From an uncultured Bacillota bacterium (GTDB lineage Bacteria > Bacillota_I > Bacilli_A > Erysipelotrichales > Erysipelotrichaceae): 6,988 bases of DNA. The notes beneath the pieces are model-generated. The model saw only the letters and a list, made by a program, of their open reading frames with translations, ran no database searches and was not told where the DNA came from. The DNA lies in the NCBI GenBank assembly GCA_949287785.1, contig CASEHR010000075.1, forward strand, positions 1-6,988, given 5' to 3'. The position numbers and the translations under genes are program-made. This document shows, piece by piece, positions 1 to 6,743 of the stretch; the first letter of the stretch is position 1, and the number at the start of each line of letters is the position of its first letter.

Positions 1-382
1 CCTTCTCCCAATCCCATTGATCGACATAAAAGGAGTGGATATTATCGACCATCTCATCCCGTCTGATCGCATTCATATCGGTATAGATCCCCATATTACG
101 GAAATCATACTTCTTTAAAGCGCTTCTTTTCCATTTGGCCAAAGAATGGACGACTTCTAATTCATCCTCGATATTGCGAGCATCAAAGGCCACCGGTCTT
201 TCGATACCGTTGAGATCATCGTTCAGACCGGAATTCTTCTTTACAAACAAAGGCGCCGATACTCTGATGAGATCAAGTTCCTTAGCTAAACTGTCTTCGA
301 AGTGATCTTTGACGAACTTGATATAGTGTTCTGTCTCAAGATAAGTCAGTTTATCCTTGTAATCCCTGATATTCCAAAGCAT
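1..382 (-). CDS. asnA: Aspartate-ammonia ligase (asparagine synthetase A), N-terminal part, cut by window edge
   Basis: Cytosolic enzyme that makes L-asparagine from L-aspartate, free ammonia and ATP (giving AMP and PPi); its fold is related to class II aminoacyl-tRNA synthetases. The window holds the first 127 codons and the gene continues past position 1. Recognised from family blocks seen on translation: VSAPLFV near residues 40-46, GLNDDLNGIERPV near 51-63, VVHSLAKWKR near 77-86, YTDMNAIRRDE near 99-109 and YVDQWDWEK at the end; these match AsnA of E. coli and, more closely, of Bacillota. The start is the ATG at 382-380, one base after the ridA TGA (TGA-G-ATG). No Shine-Dalgarno lies at a proper distance, so translation is probably coupled to ridA. 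It shares the ridA promoter. The C-terminal active-site half cannot be judged. Confidence 0.95.
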   Translation of the reverse strand, partial: MLWNIRDYKDKLTYLETEHYIKFVKDHFEDSLAKELDLIRVSAPLFVKKNSGLNDDLNGIERPVAFDARNIEDELEVVHSLAKWKRSALKKYDFRNMGIYTDMNAIRRDEMVDNIHSFYVDQWDWEK

Positions 383-383
383 C

Positions 384-749
384 TCAGTATGCGATCACTT
401 CGATCTCGCAAAGTGCTCCTTTAGGCAGTTCCCTGACCGCTACACAGCTTCTGGCCGGCTTAGATGTAAAGTACTTCTCATAGACACTGTTGAAAGCGGC
501 AAAGTCCTTCATGTCCGCAAGAAAACAAGTCGTCTTGATGACTCGATCCATGGAACTGCCGGCTTCTTCCAAAAGAGCCTTGACGTTTTTGGCGCTTTGA
601 TGAGCCTGACCTTCGATGTCGACCGGCATAGCACCCGTTTCAGGATCAAGCGGTAACTGTCCGCTCAGAAAGATCAGACCACCGTGTTTATAACCTTGTG
701 AATAAGGGCCGACAGCAGCCGGAGCTTTATTCGTATTGATAATTTCCAT
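384..749 (-). CDS. ridA: RidA family reactive intermediate (enamine/imine) deaminase
   Basis: YjgF/YER057c/UK114 family. Known members are cytosolic homotrimers that hydrolyse 2-aminoacrylate and related enamines/imines, made by PLP enzymes such as threonine/serine dehydratases, to 2-ketoacids and ammonia. The protein is 121 residues, the normal family length. Visible hallmarks are APAAVGPYSQ near the N-terminus, FLSGQLPLDPETG at about 27-39, and the C-terminal signature PARSCV...LPKGALCEIEVIAY. The signature contains the substrate-binding Arg (R100, E. coli R105 equivalent), the following Cys (C102) and a Glu (E115, E. coli E120 equivalent). Start: an ATG exists at 755 (giving 123 residues), but the AAGGAGG at 763-757 is only one base from it and seven bases from the ATG at 749. 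The latter also fits homologue N-termini, so it is preferred. First gene of a ridA-asnA operon. The loop before PARSC is short, as I recall it in B. subtilis YabJ. Confidence 0.95.
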   Translation of the reverse strand: MEIINTNKAPAAVGPYSQGYKHGGLIFLSGQLPLDPETGAMPVDIEGQAHQSAKNVKALLEEAGSSMDRVIKTTCFLADMKDFAAFNSVYEKYFTSKPARSCVAVRELPKGALCEIEVIAY

Positions 750-756
750 ATCCATT

Positions 757-763
757 CCTCCTT
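757..763 (-). promoter_or_regulatory. Shine-Dalgarno of ridA that decides the start
   Basis: AAGGAGG on the minus strand. It is 1 base from the ATG at 755 and 7 bases from the ATG at 749, so it selects the second Met codon as the start of RidA. Confidence 0.8.
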
Positions 764-773
764 AATAAGCCAT

Positions 774-802
774 ATTATACACTAATAAGTCTCGCATATT
801 AA
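774..802 (-). promoter_or_regulatory. Sigma-70/SigA-type promoter of ridA-asnA
   Basis: A perfect TATAAT (-10) at 779-774 on the minus strand is preceded, with a 17-base spacer, by TTAATA (4 of 6 matches to TTGACA) at 802-797. A start near 767 would leave a leader of about 18 bases that includes the AAGGAGG ribosome binding site. It lies between the terminator of the upstream operon and ridA, as expected for an independent transcription unit. Inferred from pattern only. Confidence 0.6.
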
Positions 803-829
803 AACGACATTAGCCCGATGTTCAAACAC

Positions 830-865
830 AAAAAAGGCAAAGGACCGCAATGATTCTTCGCCTTT
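830..865 (-). terminator. Rho-independent terminator of the two-component/PASTA/ABC operon
   Basis: On the minus strand AAAGGCGAAG pairs with CTTTGCCTTT, a 10-bp stem including one G-U pair, around a loop of about 13 bases. The distal arm runs straight into a stretch of six T. It starts 22 bases after the ATPase stop codon and upstream of the ridA promoter. There is no T-run in the plus direction, so it acts on minus-strand transcripts only. Confidence 0.85.
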
Positions 866-886
866 AAGGCATCATGTTTTAAACGA

Positions 887-1564
887 TCAGGAGATATCCT
901 TCAGGATACCATCACTTAACAATAAGCGCTGATCGCTCAATTCCGAAACCGAATCCGAGTGTGTGACGACGATAACCGTCTTGCCATATTCGTGAGCCAG
1001 TTCTTTAAAGACACCGACGATCTCTTTTTCGGTCGCTGTATCGAGGTTACCGGTCGGCTCATCAGCAAAGATGAGGTCGACATTGCTGGCAAGAGATCTG
1101 GCGATCGCGACCCGCTGTTGTTCACCACCGGACAGCTGGTTGACCATCCGATCGGCCTTGGTCTTGACGATACCGAACTTTTCCAAAAGAGCGTAAGCTA
1201 CTTCCTTGTGGTTTTTAGGCAGTTTGTTGTCCGTTTCACTCATCGCCACCAATACATTTTCCAAAGCTGTCAGGTAATTGATGAGGTTGTATTGCTGGAA
1301 GACGATGCTGATCTTATTGCGACGGTATTTGCCAAGACCCATCTTTTCAATGTCCTCGCCATCATAATAGATCTTACCGGACTTAGGTGTATCAAGACCG
1401 GAGATGATCGATAAAAGCGTCGTCTTACCGCTGCCGGACGGACCGAGGATCGTATAGAATTTATGATCTTCGAAAGTATATGAGAGATCTTTCAGTATCT
1501 GTCTTTCAAAACCACCATCGATATAACTGTAATTGATATTTTCAAGTTTCAATATTTCTGCCAT
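887..1564 (-). CDS. ABC transporter ATP-binding protein, LolD/MacB (FtsE-like) class
   Basis: Cytosolic nucleotide-binding subunit, 225 residues, the usual size for this class. It presumably dimerises under the permease encoded just upstream. All ABC elements are intact: Walker A GPSGSGKTT (41-49), Q-loop Gln in IVFQQYNL (about Q90), signature LSGGEQQR (144-151), Walker B with catalytic Glu DLIFADEP (163-170, E169), D-loop GNLD (172-175) and H-loop VTHSD (H202). The pattern GPSGSGKTTLL, FQQYNL and ADEPTGNLD is typical of the MacB/LolD/FtsE/BceA family, many of whose members drive extracytoplasmic work or mechanotransmission instead of bulk transport. An AGGAGG at 1575-1570, five bases from the ATG, overlaps the TAG of the permease gene, leaving a 9-base gap and likely translational coupling. 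Last gene of the five-gene operon, followed by the terminator. Substrate unknown. Confidence 0.93.
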   Translation of the reverse strand: MAEILKLENINYSYIDGGFERQILKDLSYTFEDHKFYTILGPSGSGKTTLLSIISGLDTPKSGKIYYDGEDIEKMGLGKYRRNKISIVFQQYNLINYLTALENVLVAMSETDNKLPKNHKEVAYALLEKFGIVKTKADRMVNQLSGGEQQRVAIARSLASNVDLIFADEPTGNLDTATEKEIVGVFKELAHEYGKTVIVVTHSDSVSELSDQRLLLSDGILKDIS

Positions 1565-1573
1565 ATGATCCTC

Positions 1574-3193
1574 CTAATTCTGATTCATCAAGATCTTCTT
1601 TGGATTGAAACGCATGATCATCATCGATGGAATGAATGTGGATACCAAAACGATACCGAGTCCTACGATATAGATCTCAGCGATGATGAGCGGTGAGATA
1701 CTGACATTGTATTCTCCGACCAGATCATCAAGGGTGATATCGGTCGTATAATCATTATCCCAGATCGATATATAATCATTGCCGATGAAATCGTCGCTCT
1801 CCTGATCGACACCGCTTTCCGTGATCTGATAATCCAGGACCACTTCACCGACTTTGCCGGCTATCAGGGAACCGCTGAAGATCGAAAGTGTAAAGCCGAT
1901 GACCGCCACGATAGCTAGTTCAACGAAGAACTGACCGATGATCTTGAGCTTGTTGGCACCGATCGAAAGTAAGACACCGATCTCGTATTCTCTGGTCTTC
2001 AAAGTCAAAGCGGTGACCAGCGTGATGATGACGACCGCATTGATGACGACGAGCCATACGATGAAGTTAGCGAAAAGACCGATCGTGTCAAGCGGCTTAG
2101 AAAGACGCTCAAACTCCTCATTATTTGCATTGATCATCATAAATTCAGGGATATCACCGCTGTAATCAGCGACATAACCATCAACATCTAACGGATCACT
2201 CAACAAGATCGTCGCATTGCTGATATAAGATGTATTCTCGATCGAAGGATAATTAGCCGGATCGGAATAATATGGATCGTCCGGATATTGTTGGGCGTAG
2301 TAATCATAAGACTTCTGGGCCTGGGCCAGACTGAAATTCATATATGATGTCGCCGGCATCAGAAGCATATTGTCCGGATTCTCATATGGATATGTCCAAT
2401 CGAAGTTATCACTGCTTGGCGTGATGGCTTGATTGTGGGTATAGATACCGATTATCTCCAGGGACATCTTGACATCTTCTTCGGTAAGACCGATACCGTA
2501 CATATAACTGCTGGGATCATTATAAGATAACGGATCGAGCGTAAAGACATCGATCACATCACCGACCTGCCAGCCGTTCACATCAGCCAGAGCTTGCGAT
2601 ACTAGGACGACATTGGCATTATTGTCGATATCCTCCTGTGTATAGAAGCGACCATCGACGACTTTGTATGATCCATCCTGGAATTCAATCATATTCGGAA
2701 AATAGTTGGCTTTTAAGAAGTATGATGGCTGCGAATACGGCTCACATACTTCATTGCCGTCAGCATCGATATAACACATCTCATTATTCACAAACTCTTC
2801 TTCGACCTGATTACCTAAATGGACAAAATCATTGCCGGAAGCAGCGTATAATTGCGAGTGGACTAGCGCATTGGCCGTCAATACCCGCTCATCTTCAAGC
2901 AGCGGTCTGACATCACTTATCTTGATGCTGGGATAGCCGTTACTATAGAATTCATCGATCGCATCCTGATCGGTCAAAGAATTGATATATTCATTGATCG
3001 CATCGTAATCGACTTCATAGGTGACAACGGCACGCATCTTCTGTCTTGTCATCGTCTTAGCGTTCTCGCTGGCTTGCGATACACCTAATCCGACGATGAC
3101 GAAATTACCGATGACAAAGAATGTCAGCAGCAACAATACCGACTTCGACAATTTGCGTGTCACATTTTTGATCGCTCTTTGTAGAAAATTCAT
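1574..3193 (-). CDS. ABC transporter permease, MacB/FtsX-type, with large extracellular domain
   Basis: Membrane subunit of 539 residues. Topology read from the sequence: TM1 at about 18-38; a roughly 335-residue extracellular domain (about 39-373); TM2 at about 374-398; a cytosolic coupling segment with the FtsX/MacB-type motif REYEIGVLLSIGANKLKI (401-418); TM3 at about 421-446; a long extracellular loop (about 447-500); TM4 at about 501-527; and a cytosolic end MRFNPKKILM, typical of the family. This is the four-helix MacB plan, not the ten-helix BceB plan. The extracellular part carries ADVNGWQVGDVIDV (203-216), a common MacB-type periplasmic-domain element, a Cys pair (C140/C150) and a Tyr/Asp/Pro-rich stretch at about 262-325. 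The start ATG has AAGGAGGG three bases upstream, and the gap from the PASTA gene is 19 bases. It pairs with the next gene's ATPase. Substrate unknown; moving a lipoprotein or peptide and transmitting force to a wall enzyme are both possible. Confidence 0.88.
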   Translation of the reverse strand: MNFLQRAIKNVTRKLSKSVLLLLTFFVIGNFVIVGLGVSQASENAKTMTRQKMRAVVTYEVDYDAINEYINSLTDQDAIDEFYSNGYPSIKISDVRPLLEDERVLTANALVHSQLYAASGNDFVHLGNQVEEEFVNNEMCYIDADGNEVCEPYSQPSYFLKANYFPNMIEFQDGSYKVVDGRFYTQEDIDNNANVVLVSQALADVNGWQVGDVIDVFTLDPLSYNDPSSYMYGIGLTEEDVKMSLEIIGIYTHNQAITPSSDNFDWTYPYENPDNMLLMPATSYMNFSLAQAQKSYDYYAQQYPDDPYYSDPANYPSIENTSYISNATILLSDPLDVDGYVADYSGDIPEFMMINANNEEFERLSKPLDTIGLFANFIVWLVVINAVVIITLVTALTLKTREYEIGVLLSIGANKLKIIGQFFVELAIVAVIGFTLSIFSGSLIAGKVGEVVLDYQITESGVDQESDDFIGNDYISIWDNDYTTDITLDDLVGEYNVSISPLIIAEIYIVGLGIVLVSTFIPSMMIMRFNPKKILMNQN

Positions 3194-3212
3194 AAGCCCT
3201 CCTTAGATATTA

Positions 3213-4811
3213 TTATGAACCTGTAGTTTGATCATTACTGCCATCGCCCTGGTCTCCACCATTTGGCGGAACTTCGGGATCGGGCGTTGGAATCTCTTGA
3301 ATACCGCAAGTTTCCGAATCGACTTTGCGTCCGTTATCGGTGACGACATACTCCTGATCGCTGTATAGGTATTCACCCTTATAAACACGATGACCATCTT
3401 TGTCTTCAAGACGAGCGCCGTTTTCGAATTCCGTCTTATTCTCGACTGAGAATGGAATGTTGTTTTTGGCTAAGAAGTCGACAAGATCGAATACTGTCGT
3501 ACAATCAGGATCCAGTGTATACTCTAAACCACGGCCTTGTGAAATGACGATATCAAAGCGGACATTCAACGGCAATCGCCCGTTACAGTCGATCTGTGGA
3601 CCATCATCACCGGTATAACACTTGACTGATACGATCTCACCTTTATCATATTCCTTGGAATACACCGCTGTTCTGTCGCCATAGTTGTCGACCTTCGCAT
3701 TGATGCCATATTCCTGCATATCCTGACACCAATCGTACAATTTGAAATAAGTGCCGCCGACAAGTTCAGGTGCTTCGACATCACTCAAATAGAAATAGCT
3801 GCCGAGGTTGACGGTAAGTCTCAACTTGTCATCAGTTCCGACCTGTTCACCGGCACTGACGCTCTGTTCAATGACATAGTCAGTCGTCTTGTCGGAATAG
3901 ACTTCCCTTAAAGTGACGACACTGGCATTATCTTCAGCCCAGGTCTTGACTTCTGCTTTGGTCATCGTACTGAAATCCGGAACGGTGACACCTTCGCCCT
4001 TTGATACGACGATCGTCAGTGTCTCACCCTGACCGATCGTCTGATTTGCCGCTACTGATTGTGAGATGACCATATTTACCGCTACATCGCTGCTGTATTT
4101 TTCCGTCACATCAAGCTCGACGCGATTCTGATTTGCCCACGACTGGACAGTTGACAAGTCTTTATTCTTGAAGTCCTCAACGACGACGGTACCGGCTGGT
4201 GCTTGACCCTTTGAGACATTGATATTCAATGTACATCCTCTGGTGAAGTCTGTTCTGTCACAATTTCTGAAATCGATGCTGATGACCTCATTTTCCGGGA
4301 CGGTATTGCTGAAAGCGGTGATGACTTTAGTAGTGAGCAGTTTATTATCATCGATCCATGCTTCGATCTCAGCTTTCGTCATATCTTCAAGATCACCCGG
4401 TACTTCGATCGCTTCATCGGGATCAGGGCCTAAAGAAAGACCGAAATTGATCTTGACATCAGCCTTTACTTTACTGCCGCCTTCGATACTTTGCGACATG
4501 ATGATACCATCATCGTACTCCATACTATAGGACTCGTCGAAGATGATGCCGCTTGACTCGATATTGTACTGTGTTACCCATTTTGCGACATCTTCCCGCG
4601 TCTTACCGACAAAATTCGGCAGATCGATATTGGCTCTGAAGATAAAGAACCAAACTAAGAAAACGACCAGTATGACCGCCACGACAGGAACAGCGATCAT
4701 CCATGGTTTAAGAGGCGGGAGATCTTTTTTGACCGGTATCCTTTCCTCTTCCTTAAAACTGTCCGGTTTGTCATCTTTGACCAAACCGCTTAAAAAATCC
4801 TTATCACTCAT
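3213..4811 (-). CDS. Kinase-less PASTA-repeat membrane protein
   Basis: Protein of 532 residues predicted to be anchored by one N-terminal membrane helix, with most of the chain outside the cell. Order: acidic/basic cytosolic tail (1-36); TM at about 38-59 (WMIAVPVVAVILVVFLVWFF); PASTA-like repeats at about 62-127, 135-202, 208-272, 275-336 and 345-427; a degenerate sixth unit at about 430-490; and a Pro/Gly/Asp/Asn-rich tail (508-532). Repeats 1, 3 and 4 show the PASTA end motif (I-x-Q-S-hydrophobic...G...L). Each of the first five repeats has a Trp in its helix (W78, W152, W225, W291, W361). There is no Ser/Thr kinase or transpeptidase domain, unlike PrkC/StkP or PBP2x. Known PASTA domains bind muropeptides, beta-lactams or lipid II, or act as spacers. 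Seven Cys lie outside, including close pairs C184/C193 and C398/C409. A GAGAGG lies eight bases before the ATG; the gap from the histidine kinase gene is 13 bases. Inferred role: extracellular sensor or partner of the kinase or ABC permease. Confidence 0.85.
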   Translation of the reverse strand: MSDKDFLSGLVKDDKPDSFKEEERIPVKKDLPPLKPWMIAVPVVAVILVVFLVWFFIFRANIDLPNFVGKTREDVAKWVTQYNIESSGIIFDESYSMEYDDGIIMSQSIEGGSKVKADVKINFGLSLGPDPDEAIEVPGDLEDMTKAEIEAWIDDNKLLTTKVITAFSNTVPENEVISIDFRNCDRTDFTRGCTLNINVSKGQAPAGTVVVEDFKNKDLSTVQSWANQNRVELDVTEKYSSDVAVNMVISQSVAANQTIGQGETLTIVVSKGEGVTVPDFSTMTKAEVKTWAEDNASVVTLREVYSDKTTDYVIEQSVSAGEQVGTDDKLRLTVNLGSYFYLSDVEAPELVGGTYFKLYDWCQDMQEYGINAKVDNYGDRTAVYSKEYDKGEIVSVKCYTGDDGPQIDCNGRLPLNVRFDIVISQGRGLEYTLDPDCTTVFDLVDFLAKNNIPFSVENKTEFENGARLEDKDGHRVYKGEYLYSDQEYVVTDNGRKVDSETCGIQEIPTPDPEVPPNGGDQGDGSNDQTTGS

Positions 4812-4824
4812 ATCTCTATCCTCT

Positions 4825-6015
4825 CTATATTCTGATCAGAAATTCTGTTCCTTTATCGACCTTTGACGATACTTCGATCTTATAGCCCAAAGTATCGGCG
4901 ATCTTTTTGACGATCGCTAATCCAAGCCCTGAGCCCCCAAGCTCACGGCTTCGCGATTTATCGACACAATATAACGGCTCAAACAAGTGTTCCAGGGCTT
5001 CTTCGGGAATACCGATACCGGTGTCACGGATCGACAATTCATGCGGCTTATAACTGATGTATATATCTCCACTATCCCGATTATACCTTGTCGCATTGGA
5101 CAGTATATTGTAAGTCATCCTTTCAAACAGTTCTTTACTGGTGACGATCTCAAGATCACTGATATCTTTATGAACGGTTATCTTCTTCTGATCGATCAGC
5201 GGTCTCAGATCTTCAAGATCCTTTTCGATCACCTCTTTGACACTTACGATCGTAGCCTTGATATCGATATCTTTTGAATACTCTAACAGATCATCGACCA
5301 GTTCCACCATCCGATCGACATTCTTCTTTTCGATGGCGATGACTTCTTTATAATCTTCGATCGTACTGTCTTCATCCAAGGTCTCCGGATAGATCTTCAT
5401 AACACTCAGCGGGGTCTTTAATTCATGGGCGACATTGGAAGAAAAAGAACTCTGTCTCTCTAGTACTGTGCTGACCCTGACTAACAGTTTATTGAATGCC
5501 AGTTTGATCTTACCGGCTTCGTCCTTGGGATTATCGATGTGTAAAAGTTGATCGAGATTGCCCTCGTTGATATTGGAAATCTCGGAAGCCAGTTTCCTGA
5601 AAGGCCGAAGCAATATCCCGCTTAAAGGATAAGCGATGATAAAACCGATCAGGCCAAAGAAAAACGACCAGATGATACATGAATAGATCGTGCGGTTATA
5701 TGTTTCGTTGAAAAGAGCCAAAGCGACCCGGTATGATTCAGCGCTGCGATCGATCTTCTCCATCGGCGCTGTATTATTTAGTGAAGGAGCGATCTGAACG
5801 CCTGTATCTGTCGTCATATCAAATTGACTTTCATCCTTGGTTGTATCACCGGATTTATTCTCGACATAGGTGATATTGGCTTCCAACTTCTCGATCGATT
5901 CCCGCATCGTCGATGAGATGATATTGGTATATGCCAGCATCATGATGATACTGAAGATAAAGATCGCCAGACCGATCGTGATCGCAAACTTGAACCGGAT
6001 ACTGAGCTTATTCAT
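4825..6015 (-). CDS. Membrane sensor histidine kinase (HAMP, HisKA, HATPase_c)
   Basis: Numbering starts at the second Met (396 residues). TM1 about 9-31; extracellular sensor region about 32-108 with no recognised domain; TM2 about 109-136; HAMP about 137-185; dimerisation and phosphoacceptor domain with the H-box NVAHELKTPL (His197); ATP-binding domain with N-box YNILSNATRYN (about 302-312, N307), G1 box DTGIGIP (D331) and G2 box GGSGLGLAI (about 360-368). All catalytic motifs are present, so it should be an active autokinase for the adjacent regulator. Start: ATGATG occurs at 6018 and 6015. AAGGGG at 6026-6021 lies two bases from the first and five from the second, so 6015 is preferred. 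The start overlaps the end of the regulator gene (ATGAATAA, 8 bases), indicating coupling. The stop TAG overlaps the AGAGG region before the PASTA gene. The signal is unknown; envelope damage is a guess from the neighbours. Confidence 0.93.
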   Translation of the reverse strand: MNKLSIRFKFAITIGLAIFIFSIIMMLAYTNIISSTMRESIEKLEANITYVENKSGDTTKDESQFDMTTDTGVQIAPSLNNTAPMEKIDRSAESYRVALALFNETYNRTIYSCIIWSFFFGLIGFIIAYPLSGILLRPFRKLASEISNINEGNLDQLLHIDNPKDEAGKIKLAFNKLLVRVSTVLERQSSFSSNVAHELKTPLSVMKIYPETLDEDSTIEDYKEVIAIEKKNVDRMVELVDDLLEYSKDIDIKATIVSVKEVIEKDLEDLRPLIDQKKITVHKDISDLEIVTSKELFERMTYNILSNATRYNRDSGDIYISYKPHELSIRDTGIGIPEEALEHLFEPLYCVDKSRSRELGGSGLGLAIVKKIADTLGYKIEVSSKVDKGTEFLIRI

Positions 6016-6691
6016 CATTGCCCCTTATGCGATAACCCTGATTGCGCTTATTGATGATGTAGTCGATACCGGTATCAGCACTCAATTTGCGCTTCAAGGT
6101 ATGGATATGATACTTGAGGGTATCAGTATATGGATAATTATCGGTATTACCTTCCCAGACATGCGAAAACAATTCAAAATTGGAGATCAGACGATCATTA
6201 TTGACCATCAGATACTCCAGAATACCGAATTCCTTGGAAGTCAGGGCTATCGTCTTATCTTTGACCTTTACTTCTTTGGAATTGGTATTCAAAGATATAT
6301 CACCGATCACCAAAAGCGTCGGTGTCGACACATAGTTGATCCTTAAAGAGGTACGGATCCGCGCTTCCAGCTCTTTGAAATCAAAGGGTTTGATCACATA
6401 ATCATTGGCACCGAGATTAAGTCCCAATACTCGGTCATCGATCTCCGAACGGGCACTGACGATGATGATCCTGGTCTTGAGATCATTCTCCCGGATCTTT
6501 TTTAAAACCTCGATACCGTCGATCTTAGGCAAGTTCAGGTCCAAAAGGACGAGGTCATATTCATTGGCCTTGAGCAACTTCAAGGCCTCCTCGCCATCAT
6601 AAGCGCTGTCACTGGCATAACCCTCTTTGCGCAGGGCTTTAGTCATCGCATAATTAAGGTCTTTTTCGTCTTCAACGATCAATAATTTCAT
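6008..6691 (-). CDS. OmpR/PhoB-family response regulator
   Basis: DNA-binding regulator of 227 residues, the usual size. Receiver domain about 1-115: acidic pocket (E7, D8, E9), phosphoacceptor D51 in LVLLDLNLP, Ser79 in IIIVSAR, Y98 and K101 in DYVIKPF. Winged-helix domain about 127-225, with ALTSKEFGILEYL (149-161), recognition-helix region TDTLKYHIHTLKRKL (189-203) and the final wing NQGYRI. It is cognate to the overlapping sensor kinase. Start: the ATG at 6691 gives MKLLIVEDE, the normal family N-terminus. A TTG at 6709 would add six atypical residues and overlap the probable -10 hexamer. No Shine-Dalgarno precedes the ATG, so the message may be leaderless. It probably regulates its own operon through the 11-base-spaced repeats just upstream. 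First gene of the five-gene operon. Confidence 0.95.
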   Translation of the reverse strand: MKLLIVEDEKDLNYAMTKALRKEGYASDSAYDGEEALKLLKANEYDLVLLDLNLPKIDGIEVLKKIRENDLKTRIIIVSARSEIDDRVLGLNLGANDYVIKPFDFKELEARIRTSLRINYVSTPTLLVIGDISLNTNSKEVKVKDKTIALTSKEFGILEYLMVNNDRLISNFELFSHVWEGNTDNYPYTDTLKYHIHTLKRKLSADTGIDYIINKRNQGYRIRGNDE

Positions 6692-6697
6692 GACTAT

Positions 6698-6703
6698 ATG
6701 ATA
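6698..6703 (-). promoter_or_regulatory. Probable -10 element of the regulator operon promoter
   Basis: TATCAT (5 of 6 to TATAAT) on the minus strand. Seven bases downstream is the A of the regulator ATG (6691), so transcription may begin at the start codon. No good -35 hexamer lies 16-18 bases upstream. Instead the 11-base direct repeats occupy that region, as at promoters that need an OmpR-family activator. Confidence 0.4.
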
Positions 6704-6711
6704 CAACAAGC

Positions 6712-6729
6712 AAAGTTAGATAAAAGTTA
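6712..6729. promoter_or_regulatory. Putative OmpR-family operator: two AAAGTTA direct repeats
   Basis: AAAGTTA at 6712-6718 and again at 6723-6729, separated by GATA, for an exact 11-base period. OmpR/PhoB/PhoP-type dimers bind head-to-tail half-sites of this period. The pair sits in the spacer between the regulator gene and the divergent nnrD-like gene, in the -35 zone of both predicted promoters. Likely bound by the adjacent regulator (inference). Confidence 0.55.
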
Positions 6730-6743
6730 AAACAATGTCGTTA

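Noticed and set aside
860..870. GCCTTTAAGGC palindrome downstream of the ATPase gene as an operator
   Set aside because: It overlaps the proximal arm of the terminator stem at 830-865, and no second copy was seen near a promoter; more likely a side effect of the terminator sequence.
959..1414. Open frame of 151 codons on the plus strand opposite the ABC ATPase
   Set aside because: It lies wholly antisense to a gene with all ABC motifs intact, has no ribosome binding site and no recognisable protein features; it is a by-product of codon bias.
887..3193. BceAB-type bacitracin/peptide detoxification transporter
   Set aside because: The permease has four membrane helices with one very large extracellular domain after TM1, not the ten-helix BceB plan, so the resemblance is limited to the linked two-component system.
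5870..6346. Open frame of 158 codons on the plus strand across the kinase/regulator junction
   Set aside because: Antisense to two clearly real genes with full catalytic motifs; its hydrophobic look comes from reverse-reading ATC/GAT-rich codons.
6692..6709. TTG at 6709 as start of the response regulator
   Set aside because: It would add six residues before the standard MKLLIVEDE N-terminus, has no Shine-Dalgarno and would overlap the likely -10 hexamer.
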